Below are positions 53,363-60,986 of a DNA stretch of 64,000 nt, piece by piece; position 1 is the first letter of the stretch; the number at the start of each line of letters is the position of its first letter. This DNA comes from Halobacillus aidingensis. GTDB taxonomy: Bacteria; Bacillota; Bacilli; Bacillales; Halobacillaceae. The stretch spans positions 69,112 to 133,111 of the forward strand of contig NZ_FNIZ01000006.1 in the NCBI RefSeq assembly GCF_900104185.1, in the 5' to 3' direction. The position numbers were made by a program, and so were the translations under genes. The notes beneath the pieces were generated by a model. It was not told the origin of the DNA. It made no database searches and saw nothing but the letters and a program-made list of their open reading frames with translations.

Positions 53363-54844
53363 ATGAGTTATGTGATTGGATTAGATCTTGGAACGACGAG
53401 TGCGAAATCCGTCGTCTTTCATAAAAATGGAGAGGTTGCTGCTGAATACGAAGTGGCCTATCCTCTCTCCTACCCTGTCGTCGGCCACGCCGAACAGGAC
53501 CCGCTTCAAATGGAACAAGCCGCACTTGAAGCGTTGAGTTTGAGTACACGATCCATCGATCGAGAGGACATTGTCGGTGTGGGAATCTCTGCTGCCATGC
53601 ATTCTCTCATTTGTATGGATGAAAAAGGAGCACCTCTGTCGCCGTCAATGATTTGGGCGGATGCACGCAGTGCTGATGAAGCATCCACGTTGAAGGAAAA
53701 CCATCCCGATGTGTATAGGCGCACAGGGACGCCGCTTCATCCGATGTCTCCATTATCAAAACTACTATGGATGAAAAACAACCACTACGAACCACTGCAG
53801 AAGGCGGATTACTTTGTTTCTGTGAAAGAATTTTTGTTGTATCGCTGGTTCGGGGAAAAAGTGGTCGACTATTCGATTGCTGCAGCCACTGGTCTTTTCA
53901 ACATTCACGAACACGAGTGGGATGAAGAAACACTGGCCCTTGCAGGCATTCGCCGCGAGCAGCTTTTCCAACCGGTCGAACCTACATATGTAATGAAAGG
54001 CATGAGTGCGGAGTCCGCTGAAAAGTCTGGTCTGGATTCCGGAACTCCTTTTGTCATCGGGGGAAGTGATGGACCTTTGGCGAACCTTGGAATCGGTGCG
54101 ATTCAACCTGGCGAGACAGCGATAACCATTGGCACGAGTGGAGCGATCCGTCAATTTTCCAGTGAACCGCTACTTGATGATCAACAGGAAGTGTTCTCTT
54201 ACAGCTTCACCAATGATTTGTGGATTACCGGCGGACCGTCCAATAATGGTGGCCTTGTGCTGAAATGGATCCAGCAGCTGTTCTCGAATGAGGATAAAAT
54301 TCCAGTAGAAGAACTGACGAAGCTTGCGAGTGAAGTGGAAGCTGGTGCAGGGAATTTGATTTTTCTTCCCTACTTGAACGGGGAGCGCGCGCCATTCTGG
54401 AACGCGGAAGCGAAAGGATCTTTCATCGGCCTGACGCCTTCTCATGGCAAGGGTCATATGATGAGAGCAGCGATGGAAGGCGTACTATTTTCCATTTTAC
54501 ATATTGGAAGTGCCCTGGAGCGCCTCGGCAACAAGCACAACAAAATTTACGCAAGCGGCGGATTTGCCCGTTCAGAAATGTGGGTTCAGATGCTTGCAGA
54601 CATTTTCAACAAGCGGATCGATATCCCGGTGAGTCACCAAAGTTCCGCATGGGGAGCCGCGTGGGTAGCTCTCTATAGCCTTGGTCATGTGGACAGCTTA
54701 GCATCCATTAAATCCTCCATTCCAATGAAGGAACAGTATGAACCGAACGCTGAAAATCATGAGAAATACAAAGCCCTCTTTGAAGTGTACGAATCCGTTT
54801 CAGGAAAACTGCAAACCGACTTTGCCAAACTTCACCGTCTGTAA
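53363..54844 (+). CDS. gntK: Gluconokinase (FGGY family)
   Basis: 493 aa. FGGY kinase: N-terminal IGLDLGTTSAKSVVF (phosphate 1), GISAAMHSLICMD, WADARSADEA, IGGSDGPLANLG, ITIGTSGAIR (phosphate 2), and C-terminal KIYASGGFARSEMWVQMLAD. The AAMHSLICMD and GSDGPLANLG versions fit gluconate kinases more than xylulose kinases. Phosphorylates gluconate to 6-phosphogluconate for the pentose phosphate pathway. Terminated by a REP-like hairpin. Confidence 0.88.
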   Translation: MSYVIGLDLGTTSAKSVVFHKNGEVAAEYEVAYPLSYPVVGHAEQDPLQMEQAALEALSLSTRSIDREDIVGVGISAAMHSLICMDEKGAPLSPSMIWADARSADEASTLKENHPDVYRRTGTPLHPMSPLSKLLWMKNNHYEPLQKADYFVSVKEFLLYRWFGEKVVDYSIAAATGLFNIHEHEWDEETLALAGIRREQLFQPVEPTYVMKGMSAESAEKSGLDSGTPFVIGGSDGPLANLGIGAIQPGETAITIGTSGAIRQFSSEPLLDDQQEVFSYSFTNDLWITGGPSNNGGLVLKWIQQLFSNEDKIPVEELTKLASEVEAGAGNLIFLPYLNGERAPFWNAEAKGSFIGLTPSHGKGHMMRAAMEGVLFSILHIGSALERLGNKHNKIYASGGFARSEMWVQMLADIFNKRIDIPVSHQSSAWGAAWVALYSLGHVDSLASIKSSIPMKEQYEPNAENHEKYKALFEVYESVSGKLQTDFAKLHRL

Positions 54845-54857
54845 TATGTAAATAAAT

Positions 54858-54907
54858 GGTGTACCAGGTCATCCAATATTTGGATGACCTGGTACACCTG
54901 TTTTTTC
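54858..54907. repeat. REP-like palindrome copy after gntK
   Basis: GGTGTACCAGGTCATCCA / TGGATGACCTGGTACACC, 18-bp perfect stem with loop ATATT, then TGTTTTTTCC. Acts as terminator for gntK and possibly for the converging symporter gene. Confidence 0.9.
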
Positions 54908-54913
54908 CATTAT

Positions 54914-56575
54914 TTATTTGACGTTTTCTTTGAGCCAGTATTCTCCGTCTTTGTATTCGATTTGTTCCGGGTAGCGGAGGTCTGTGACTTCATCCTGGGT
55001 TTGTTTGGATGGTGGTGCAGTCATGAGGGAGACAATGACGTTCGCTAAAATAGCGGCTGTCGCTCCGAAGACTCCAGCACCTGTATCGATGATTCCAAGG
55101 ATAGTAAATCCTCCGTATTTTGCTGCAAAAATGTACCCAAGGGTCACGGAAAGTCCGACAACCAAACCGGCAATAACCCCAGGCCCATTGGCCCGCTTCC
55201 ACCATACCCCGAGAAGCAGGGCCGGGAAGAACGATCCTGATGCTAAGGCGAAAGCCCATGCAACGATTTGCGTGATGGCACCTGGCGGGTTCAAAGCGAT
55301 TAAACCTGCGGCTACAGTAGCAAGGACGATCGACCAGCGTCCGACAGCGAGACGTTTTTTCTCACTCGCATTCGGATTGATGGAGCGGAAATAAATGTCG
55401 TGGGACAAGGCTGCGGAGATGGCAATCATCAAACCACCGGCCGTCGATAAGGCAGCCGCCATCGCACCGGCAGCCATCAAACCGATGACGAAAATGCCAA
55501 GGTTCGCGATCTCTGGTGTTGCCATGACAACAATATCATTACTGATGACGAGTTCTGACCATTGCAGCACGCCATCACTATTATTGTCCGCAAGGGAAAG
55601 CCGGCCGGTATCCACCCAGGCCTGTGTCCAGGCGGGTAGATTGTTCAATTGTGATCCAGCCACTTCGGTCATCAAGATGAAACGGGAAAAAGCAGCATAA
55701 GCAGGAGCGGACAAATAGAGTAATCCAATGAATAGCAAAGCCCAGGCTCCACTCCAGCGAGCGGCTTTCATCGTCGCTACCGTATAGAAACGGACGATGA
55801 CGTGTGGCAAACCAGCTGTTCCCGCCGTCAGTGTGAACATCAGGGCGATGAACTGCCATTTCGATCCTTCAGTAAATGGAACGATGTATTCAGAAATGCC
55901 CAACTCCTGATCGATCGTACGCATTTCCGAAACGACATCCCCGTAAGAGATCCAAGGTACAGGGTTCTGCGTCAGCTGCAGCGACATGAAGATAACCGGA
56001 ATCAAATACGCGATGATCAATACCAAGTATTGTGCGACCTGTGTCCAGGTGATTCCTTTCATACCACCCATCGCTGAGTAAAAGGCGATCAGCACAACGC
56101 CAATCAATGTCCCGATCACGGTGTCGACTTCGAACAGACGCCCGATAACCACGCCCGATCCGGACAGTTGTCCTACAGAATAGGTGAAGCTGATGATGAT
56201 CGTTGCTACAGCGGCAATCAATCGAGCGGTGTTGCTGCGGTAACGGTCTCCGATGAATTCCGGCACCGTGTACCGTCCATATTTTCTTAACTGTGGAGCT
56301 AAAAGGAACGTAAGCAGCAAATATCCGCCCGTCCATCCCATAATGTATGCGAGTCCATCATATCCAAGAATCATGACCGTACCGGCGAGTCCGATGAATG
56401 AAGCCGCACTCATCCAATCCGCTCCAATGGCCATGCCATTGTAAACGGGCGGCACCCCGCGGCCGGCAACGTAGAAATCTGATGTAGCCCTTGCTTTATT
56501 GTAGACAGCGATACCTATGTACAGAGCAAAAGTAGCGACAATTAAAGCAAGGGAGACTATAAACTGTACGTCCAT
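54914..56575 (-). CDS. Sodium:solute symporter, large subunit (acetate/VC_2705-like)
   Basis: 553 aa, about 13 transmembrane segments. SSF features: DFYVAGRGVPPVYNGMAIGADWMSAASFIG cut into the family block at about 30-60, YTVPEFIGDRYRS, FTYSVGQLSGSGVV, GGMKGITWTQVAQY, and AALSTAGGLMIAISAALSHD. Closely resembles ActP-type monocarboxylate symporters and, because a DUF4212 protein precedes it, the VC_2705 subfamily. Takes up acetate, lactate or similar acids with Na+. Third gene of a cre-controlled operon. Confidence 0.9.
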   Translation of the reverse strand: MDVQFIVSLALIVATFALYIGIAVYNKARATSDFYVAGRGVPPVYNGMAIGADWMSAASFIGLAGTVMILGYDGLAYIMGWTGGYLLLTFLLAPQLRKYGRYTVPEFIGDRYRSNTARLIAAVATIIISFTYSVGQLSGSGVVIGRLFEVDTVIGTLIGVVLIAFYSAMGGMKGITWTQVAQYLVLIIAYLIPVIFMSLQLTQNPVPWISYGDVVSEMRTIDQELGISEYIVPFTEGSKWQFIALMFTLTAGTAGLPHVIVRFYTVATMKAARWSGAWALLFIGLLYLSAPAYAAFSRFILMTEVAGSQLNNLPAWTQAWVDTGRLSLADNNSDGVLQWSELVISNDIVVMATPEIANLGIFVIGLMAAGAMAAALSTAGGLMIAISAALSHDIYFRSINPNASEKKRLAVGRWSIVLATVAAGLIALNPPGAITQIVAWAFALASGSFFPALLLGVWWKRANGPGVIAGLVVGLSVTLGYIFAAKYGGFTILGIIDTGAGVFGATAAILANVIVSLMTAPPSKQTQDEVTDLRYPEQIEYKDGEYWLKENVK

Positions 56576-56590
56576 ATTTCTCCCCCTATC

Positions 56591-56887
56591 TTATTGGTTA
56601 ACTGCTTGATTTTGACCGGAATCTTCTTTTGGAATTAAACCGAATTTTTTATCGACGACATCACTGATAATGGCATTGAAGAAAAGGAGTGCAATAAAGG
56701 TAACAATGGCTCCTTGGGCTCCCATGTAATAAGGAAGGGGAATGCCCATCACTGTAAAGGACTGAAGGCTTTCGGCGAAAAGAACAACACCGAAAGATAC
56801 GATTGCCCCAACGGCGAGATAGATGATAATCAAAGTCGTACGTAAACGGAAATACGCTTTCGCCTTCTGTGGATCCATCTTTTTCAC
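56591..56887 (-). CDS. DUF4212 sodium:solute symporter small subunit
   Basis: 98 aa from GTG 56887 with GGGAGGTG upstream. Two transmembrane segments; LRTTLIIIYLAVGAIVSFG then GIPLPYYMGAQGAIVTFIAL match the small subunit that always accompanies VC_2705-type symporters. 15 bp upstream of the large subunit gene. Confidence 0.88.
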   Translation of the reverse strand: MKKMDPQKAKAYFRLRTTLIIIYLAVGAIVSFGVVLFAESLQSFTVMGIPLPYYMGAQGAIVTFIALLFFNAIISDVVDKKFGLIPKEDSGQNQAVNQ

Positions 56888-56908
56888 AACGGTTCACCTC
56901 CCTTCGAA

Positions 56909-57094
56909 TTATCCCCTTAAGTTAAAAATGAATTGTACTGTTTCCCAGAACGGCATCGGAACCATAATGATCTTGGCAAGAGCGACACCAAAGAGCGCAA
57001 TGAACGGAACCGCCAGTAAGAAAGGCCGCTTCTTTTTCAGTGCGAAAACAACAGAAAGTACGGTTATGACAGAAAGAATAATCGGAATCAGCAA
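56909..57094 (-). CDS. Small membrane protein at the head of the symporter operon
   Basis: 61 aa from a TTG 9 nt after AAAGGAGG. Two transmembrane segments (IPIILSVITVLSVVFAL and FLLAVPFIALFGVALAKI). No family recognised. 21 bp before the DUF4212 gene, so it appears to be a third component or regulator of the symporter. Confidence 0.65.
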   Translation of the reverse strand: MLIPIILSVITVLSVVFALKKKRPFLLAVPFIALFGVALAKIIMVPMPFWETVQFIFNLRG

Positions 57095-57112
57095 CGACTC
57101 TACCCTCCTTTA

Positions 57113-57126
57113 TGTAAGCGTTAACA
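57113..57126 (-). promoter_or_regulatory. cre site (CcpA) of the symporter operon
   Basis: TGTAAGCGTTAACA fits TGNAARCGNWWWCA at all 14 positions, inside the larger palindrome TTATGTAAGCGTTAACATAA. It ends 19 nt from the first start codon and would repress the operon in good carbon sources. Confidence 0.8.
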
Positions 57127-57242
57127 TAATTGTGTAAAAATTTTTGTGAATATTTAGATTTAACTGAATATTACAACTTGTATTATTCTAAAATTCTCAT
57201 TATTTGTCAACAGGTACGATATGACTAGACAAGTTTCGAGGA

Positions 57243-57410
57243 TTTGTGTAATTATCCAACTCGTTTGTGTGAAGTTTTCGTGAGTTTGATTGATTTCTAA
57301 GCTACTTTGAATGATTCTTTCTCGAGGTTGATCGATTTCTACGCTACTTTGAGCGATTCCCCCTTGAGTTTGATCGATTTCCACATTTATCTGAGCGATT
57401 CTTTTAAAAA
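57243..57410. repeat. Tandem array C: eight 21-nt units
   Basis: Units begin at 57243, 57264, 57285, 57306, 57327, 57348, 57369 and 57390. Odd and even units differ (TTTGATCGATTTCTACGCTAC versus TTTGAGCGATTCCCCCTTGAG), so the array also has a 42-nt period; the first two units are degenerate. Confidence 0.88.
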
Positions 57411-57437
57411 AGACCAGCACCCTACGAGGGATGCTGG
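57405..57437 (-). terminator. Terminator overlapping the M15 peptidase stop
   Basis: ACCAGCATCCC / GGGTGCTGGT hairpin; leftward followed by CTTTTTTAAAAG. Lies directly beside array C. Confidence 0.8.
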
Positions 57438-58243
57438 TTACCGAACATCTTGCGCCACGTGTTTGGTCCGACGACCCCGTCCACTTTAAGACGGTGCTGT
57501 TGTTGGAAGGCACAGACGGCAGCTTCTGTTAATGGGCCGAAGTGGCCGTCATCCTTTGTGCCCACTACTCGTTGGATTCGTTGGACCACGGACCCTTTGG
57601 AGCCGAAGTGAACGGGATAGCCGGGATAGGTGCGTGCGTGGAGTCTGTTTGTGGTCAACGGGCCTGCGCTCCCGTCTACTTCCAACCCTTCCTGATGTTG
57701 AAAAGCGATGATCGCTTGTTTTGTTCGCGGCCCATAAATGCCATCAATCGGTCCGGGTTGGTAGCCTAATTTCTGCAGCTTTGTTTGAAGATCACGGATA
57801 TTATGGGATTTTTCCGGCCATTCGAGATGGGCATAATCTTTGAAGCTCGACCAGTCCCCACCCCACTGAAAACCGAGAGACTTAGCGATATCAGCTACGT
57901 GGCGCCAATCCTGATTCACCGTCCAGAGCGCTTTTTTTCCATCTGAACTGACGAGGAAAAAGTCGATCGCCCGGCCGCTGTGATGATTGCTTTTTCCGGG
58001 TTTGGCATAAGTAACGATGTTGCCGCTATGTCCATACCTTTTCCCGTTCCAATAATAGTCCGGGCGGCCTTGTCCATACAGGTGAGCCTGTTCTTCATAC
58101 GTGCGATGACCGGAGGAGATTTGAACAAAAATCCCATCCTTATAAGCTTGCTTGATCATTTTCCACGCGTTTTCTTTCACAATCGGTTGAACGTTTCCCA
58201 TTTTGTTCAGGCTGCGTTGTTTCAATGTGTCCACAGTAATCAT
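57422..58243 (-). CDS. M15 L-alanyl-D-glutamate peptidase / endolysin-like with two peptidoglycan-binding domains
   Basis: 273 aa. Peptidase M15_4 domain about 1-145: SSGHRTYEEQAHLYGQGRP, zinc ligands in SNHHSGRAIDF and YAHLEWPE. Two PG_binding_1 repeats follow (LQTKLQKLGYQPGPIDGIYG, IQRVVGTKDDGHFGPLTEAA). No signal peptide, as in phage endolysins (CwlK/XkdXlike); would need holin-type or lysis release. No phage genes lie around it. The SD (GGGAGGG) is inside a hairpin. Confidence 0.9.
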   Translation of the reverse strand: MITVDTLKQRSLNKMGNVQPIVKENAWKMIKQAYKDGIFVQISSGHRTYEEQAHLYGQGRPDYYWNGKRYGHSGNIVTYAKPGKSNHHSGRAIDFFLVSSDGKKALWTVNQDWRHVADIAKSLGFQWGGDWSSFKDYAHLEWPEKSHNIRDLQTKLQKLGYQPGPIDGIYGPRTKQAIIAFQHQEGLEVDGSAGPLTTNRLHARTYPGYPVHFGSKGSVVQRIQRVVGTKDDGHFGPLTEAAVCAFQQQHRLKVDGVVGPNTWRKMFGNQHPS

Positions 58244-58245
58244 TA

Positions 58246-58286
58246 AAATCCCTCCCTGCTTCTATAATCGAAGCGGAGAGGGATTT
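58246..58286 (-). promoter_or_regulatory. Hairpin occluding the SD of the M15 peptidase
   Basis: AAATCCCTC pairs with GAGGGATTT and GCTTC with GAAGC; the GGAGGG SD is in the 3' arm and a TTTT tract follows. It can be the terminator of the upstream gene, a translation brake, or both. Confidence 0.6.
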
Positions 58287-58290
58287 GGTG

Positions 58291-58662
58291 TCAGGAAGCT
58301 TTCAAGTTTTTCAACACATTAAAGACGAAGGAAAAAATACCGAGGGATGTCACCGTTGCTCCGGTTGCCACAAGCGGCAGCAAGGCTTCATTTTCAAAAA
58401 CGACGACGAAAAATAAGCCGAGCATCATTAACGGAAGACCGATGTTATGAAGCCAGAAATGAATTTTTCCCGATAACGATTTCGCAAGGATAGGAAAAGT
58501 ATGATATAAAATACCTGCAAGCGTGAGGGCGGTCCATCCGAGTAAATTGATGTGGACGTGAACCGGTGTGAGCGCATAGTCATGCGCACTCGACATGTAA
58601 TAACCAATCGCGACTCCTATGGCAAAATAGACGGCTGAAATTTTAATCAACGTAATCCCCAT
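58291..58662 (-). CDS. Small heme-copper oxidase subunit I-like membrane protein
   Basis: 123 aa from ATG 58662, 9 nt after GGAGG; longer in-frame reading upstream is implausible. Four transmembrane segments. The motif PVHVHINLLGWTAL places a His-rich helix like helix II/VI of CcoN-type subunit I fragments, and such four-helix proteins are commonly annotated as cytochrome-c oxidase-like in Bacillaceae. Too short for an oxidase; role unknown, possibly heme binding. Confidence 0.7.
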   Translation of the reverse strand: MGITLIKISAVYFAIGVAIGYYMSSAHDYALTPVHVHINLLGWTALTLAGILYHTFPILAKSLSGKIHFWLHNIGLPLMMLGLFFVVVFENEALLPLVATGATVTSLGIFSFVFNVLKNLKAS

Positions 58663-58778
58663 AAAGTCCAACCTCCTTTTTCCCCATATATACGCTGGAT
58701 TGGTCTCAAACAGAATCATGGAATTCCGTCGACGGGCATCGTAAAATGGAAGGGAATCTAATGAAGAGGTGAACGTCA

Positions 58779-59498
58779 ATGAAAATAGAAATTTGGTCAG
58801 ATTTCGTCTGTCCTTTTTGTTATATCGGAAAACGCAGGTTAGAAGAAGCATTGGAACATTTTCCGGGCAAACAGGTGGATGTCGTCTATAAAAGCTTTGA
58901 ACTTGACCCGAATGCCGAGCGCAACATGGGAAGAAACATGCATGAGAAACTTGCCGCTAAATATGGCCGGTCTTTGGAAGAAGCGCGTGAGATGACGCAG
59001 AACATGACCGAGCAGGCGAAGATGGTCGGTCTCGATTTCCGCTTTGATTCAGTCGTACCGACGAACACGTTCGATGCTCATCGAGTATCTCAATTAGCCA
59101 ATGAAAAAGGATTAGGCAAAGCTTTTGCTGAACGCTTTTTCAAGGCGGTTCTGACGGATGGCAAAGATATCGGCGATCATGAAACGATTACAACGCTCGC
59201 GGTAGAAGTAGGACTCGACCGTGATGTCGTGGCTTCTGTCCTTGAGGGGGCGGATTATTCGGAAGCGGTTCGCCGTGAAGAAGCAGAAGCACAGCAAATC
59301 GGCGTCCAGGGCGTACCGTTTTTTGTCATCAACCGGAAATACGCCGTCTCTGGCGCTCAGCCGACGGAAGTGTTCGTTCAAGGGCTTGAAAAAGCTTTTG
59401 CAGAGGAAGAACAGACACCTGCTTTTGAGGATTTATCTAGTGAGAGCGGAGCGGCTTGTACAGAAGATGGCTGTGAAGTGCCTGGGGAAAATAAATAG
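58779..59498 (+). CDS. DsbA-family oxidoreductase, FrnE-like
   Basis: 239 aa, cytosolic. Active-site CPFC (Cys12, Cys15) in WSDFVCPFCYIGKRR; insertion domain with NTFDAHRVSQLA; cis-Pro GVQGVPFFVIN. An additional C-terminal CTEDGC (Cys227, Cys232) resembles the CX3-4C of FrnE, which takes part in disulfide handling and oxidative-stress tolerance. SD GAGGTG. Divergent from the oxidase-like gene. Confidence 0.9.
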   Translation: MKIEIWSDFVCPFCYIGKRRLEEALEHFPGKQVDVVYKSFELDPNAERNMGRNMHEKLAAKYGRSLEEAREMTQNMTEQAKMVGLDFRFDSVVPTNTFDAHRVSQLANEKGLGKAFAERFFKAVLTDGKDIGDHETITTLAVEVGLDRDVVASVLEGADYSEAVRREEAEAQQIGVQGVPFFVINRKYAVSGAQPTEVFVQGLEKAFAEEEQTPAFEDLSSESGAACTEDGCEVPGENK

Positions 59499-59500
59499 GA

Positions 59501-59534
59501 AGAAAGCCGCGGGGGTTCCGCGGCTTTTTTTGTT
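59501..59534. terminator. Terminator of the FrnE-like gene
   Basis: AAAGCCGCGG / CCGCGGCTTT followed by TTTT. Confidence 0.9.
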
Positions 59535-59570
59535 GCATCAGGTTAAATCGTTGCTTACTTGAGTTAGGCG

Positions 59571-60023
59571 TTATATGATTCCCTGGAACGTTAAGATGGC
59601 TTCAGCGATGAGTGCGGAACCTAAAAATGTGCCAAGCATGACACAAACCGCGACGACAATGCTGCGCCATCCGAGTTTGACAAAGTCTGTCCAGGAGCGG
59701 CCGATCGCGATTCCTGCATAAGCGAGAATCGGTGTCGTCAATGCAAGCAGCTCCACCTCACTTGTTGCGGACACGATATACTCAGATCCCGGCATCCACG
59801 GCATAGAAAGGAGCACGCCGACGAGTGCCACGTAAGCGATACTTGGCAGCGAACCTGGAAGGACGTCACCTAAGATTAATCCAACGAGGCAAATACCGAT
59901 GAGAATAAGCATTCCAGGTATAGCGCTTGTTGGTAGGATTTCATAGCCGATCCAGTTTCCAGCAAGCGCAACCACTCCGAAAATCCCCAGCAGCAAAACC
60001 CATTCTTGTATATTTTTCAGCAT
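59571..60023 (-). CDS. Membrane protein paired with DUF3100 protein
   Basis: 150 aa with four to five transmembrane segments (LLGIFGVVALAGNWIGYEIL, IPGMLILIGICLVGLILGDV, GWRSIVVAVCVMLGTFLGS). Two Pro-rich reentrant-like stretches (LPGSLPS, MPWMPGS) suggest a transporter half. Starts 3 bp after the DUF3100 gene, so the pair is an operon. Substrate unknown. Confidence 0.75.
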   Translation of the reverse strand: MLKNIQEWVLLLGIFGVVALAGNWIGYEILPTSAIPGMLILIGICLVGLILGDVLPGSLPSIAYVALVGVLLSMPWMPGSEYIVSATSEVELLALTTPILAYAGIAIGRSWTDFVKLGWRSIVVAVCVMLGTFLGSALIAEAILTFQGII

Positions 60024-60026
60024 CGT

Positions 60027-60836
60027 TTACGCCCCTTTCCTTACACTTGTGTTGTTTTTCTTCTTTGTCATGAGTTGATATAAACGTTCCGTAAGTGGCA
60101 GGCCGATAAAGATGCTCATATACAACCCTGTCGATAAGGATAAAAGGTTACTCGCCCCTGCAAAGGCGAGGATATCATTTTCCATTCCCGGAAAGGCCGC
60201 AACGAGAGACCCACTGGCAGCTGCCATCATGCTTCCGCTCCCGATTCCAGAAGCCATTGCGAAAGATAACGGGTGGAGCGGTGTCCACGTAGCAAGAAAA
60301 CCTGAGATCACCCCCATAAAGACAGCTCCGAACACGGTCCCGAATATGTAAATCGCCATGACTCCGCGCCCTTCGGGTGAGTTGAATCCATACTTGTCCA
60401 TAATCAATCCTACGTTCGGTTCACGCGCAACCGAATGGGCCATCCCGATGCTTTCGCGTTTCAGCCCCAGCCAAACAGCTACAGGCAAGGCAATTAAAAT
60501 CGTTCCGAGGTTTCCGAATTCCTGTAAGAGTAAAGCAGGGCCCGCTTCAATGATCTGCGGAAGCGACGGACCGATGATGACACCAATTTTCGCAATGAGG
60601 ACTGTGACTCCAAGCACGATGAGCGGTTCCGCATTTTTCGACTGTTTCTCTTTAATCACTGGTGTGAAAAATAAAGCAAGACCAATAATGATGGCATAAA
60701 GCATCGGTAATAAAAGAACGACACCAGGGCCGACATTGAAGGAGTGTGTACCGATCGTTTCCGTTAGTAAGACGATGGCGAGTACAATGGCATGCAGCCT
60801 CCAATCTTTCCAAATGTTCGTCAGTTGTTGTTTCAT
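60027..60836 (-). CDS. DUF3100 family membrane protein
   Basis: 269 aa, about eight transmembrane segments. Contains GPSLPQIIEAGPALLLQEFG then NLGTILIALPVAVWLG and the Gly/Ser-rich ASGIGSGSMMAAASGSL, characteristic of this family. DUF3100 genes form pairs with a shorter membrane protein as here and are thought to be secondary transporters. SD GGGGGATC. Confidence 0.8.
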   Translation of the reverse strand: MKQQLTNIWKDWRLHAIVLAIVLLTETIGTHSFNVGPGVVLLLPMLYAIIIGLALFFTPVIKEKQSKNAEPLIVLGVTVLIAKIGVIIGPSLPQIIEAGPALLLQEFGNLGTILIALPVAVWLGLKRESIGMAHSVAREPNVGLIMDKYGFNSPEGRGVMAIYIFGTVFGAVFMGVISGFLATWTPLHPLSFAMASGIGSGSMMAAASGSLVAAFPGMENDILAFAGASNLLSLSTGLYMSIFIGLPLTERLYQLMTKKKNNTSVRKGA

Positions 60837-60986
60837 CGATGATCCCCCCTAAAAAAATAAATAATACTAATCATTATAATGTTCAGAAAATTTATTTCAA
60901 GGTCAATTTTTGACAAAAAGAGAGTCCTCCCGGTTCACCCCTCCAGAACTGATTGAATAGCCTATGTAAAAAGAGGAGGCATTTTT

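Larger units (their letters stand above)
57095..57421. other. Symporter operon upstream region
   Basis: About 325 bp with a perfect cre site next to the operon and the 21-nt array C beyond it. Confidence 0.6.
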
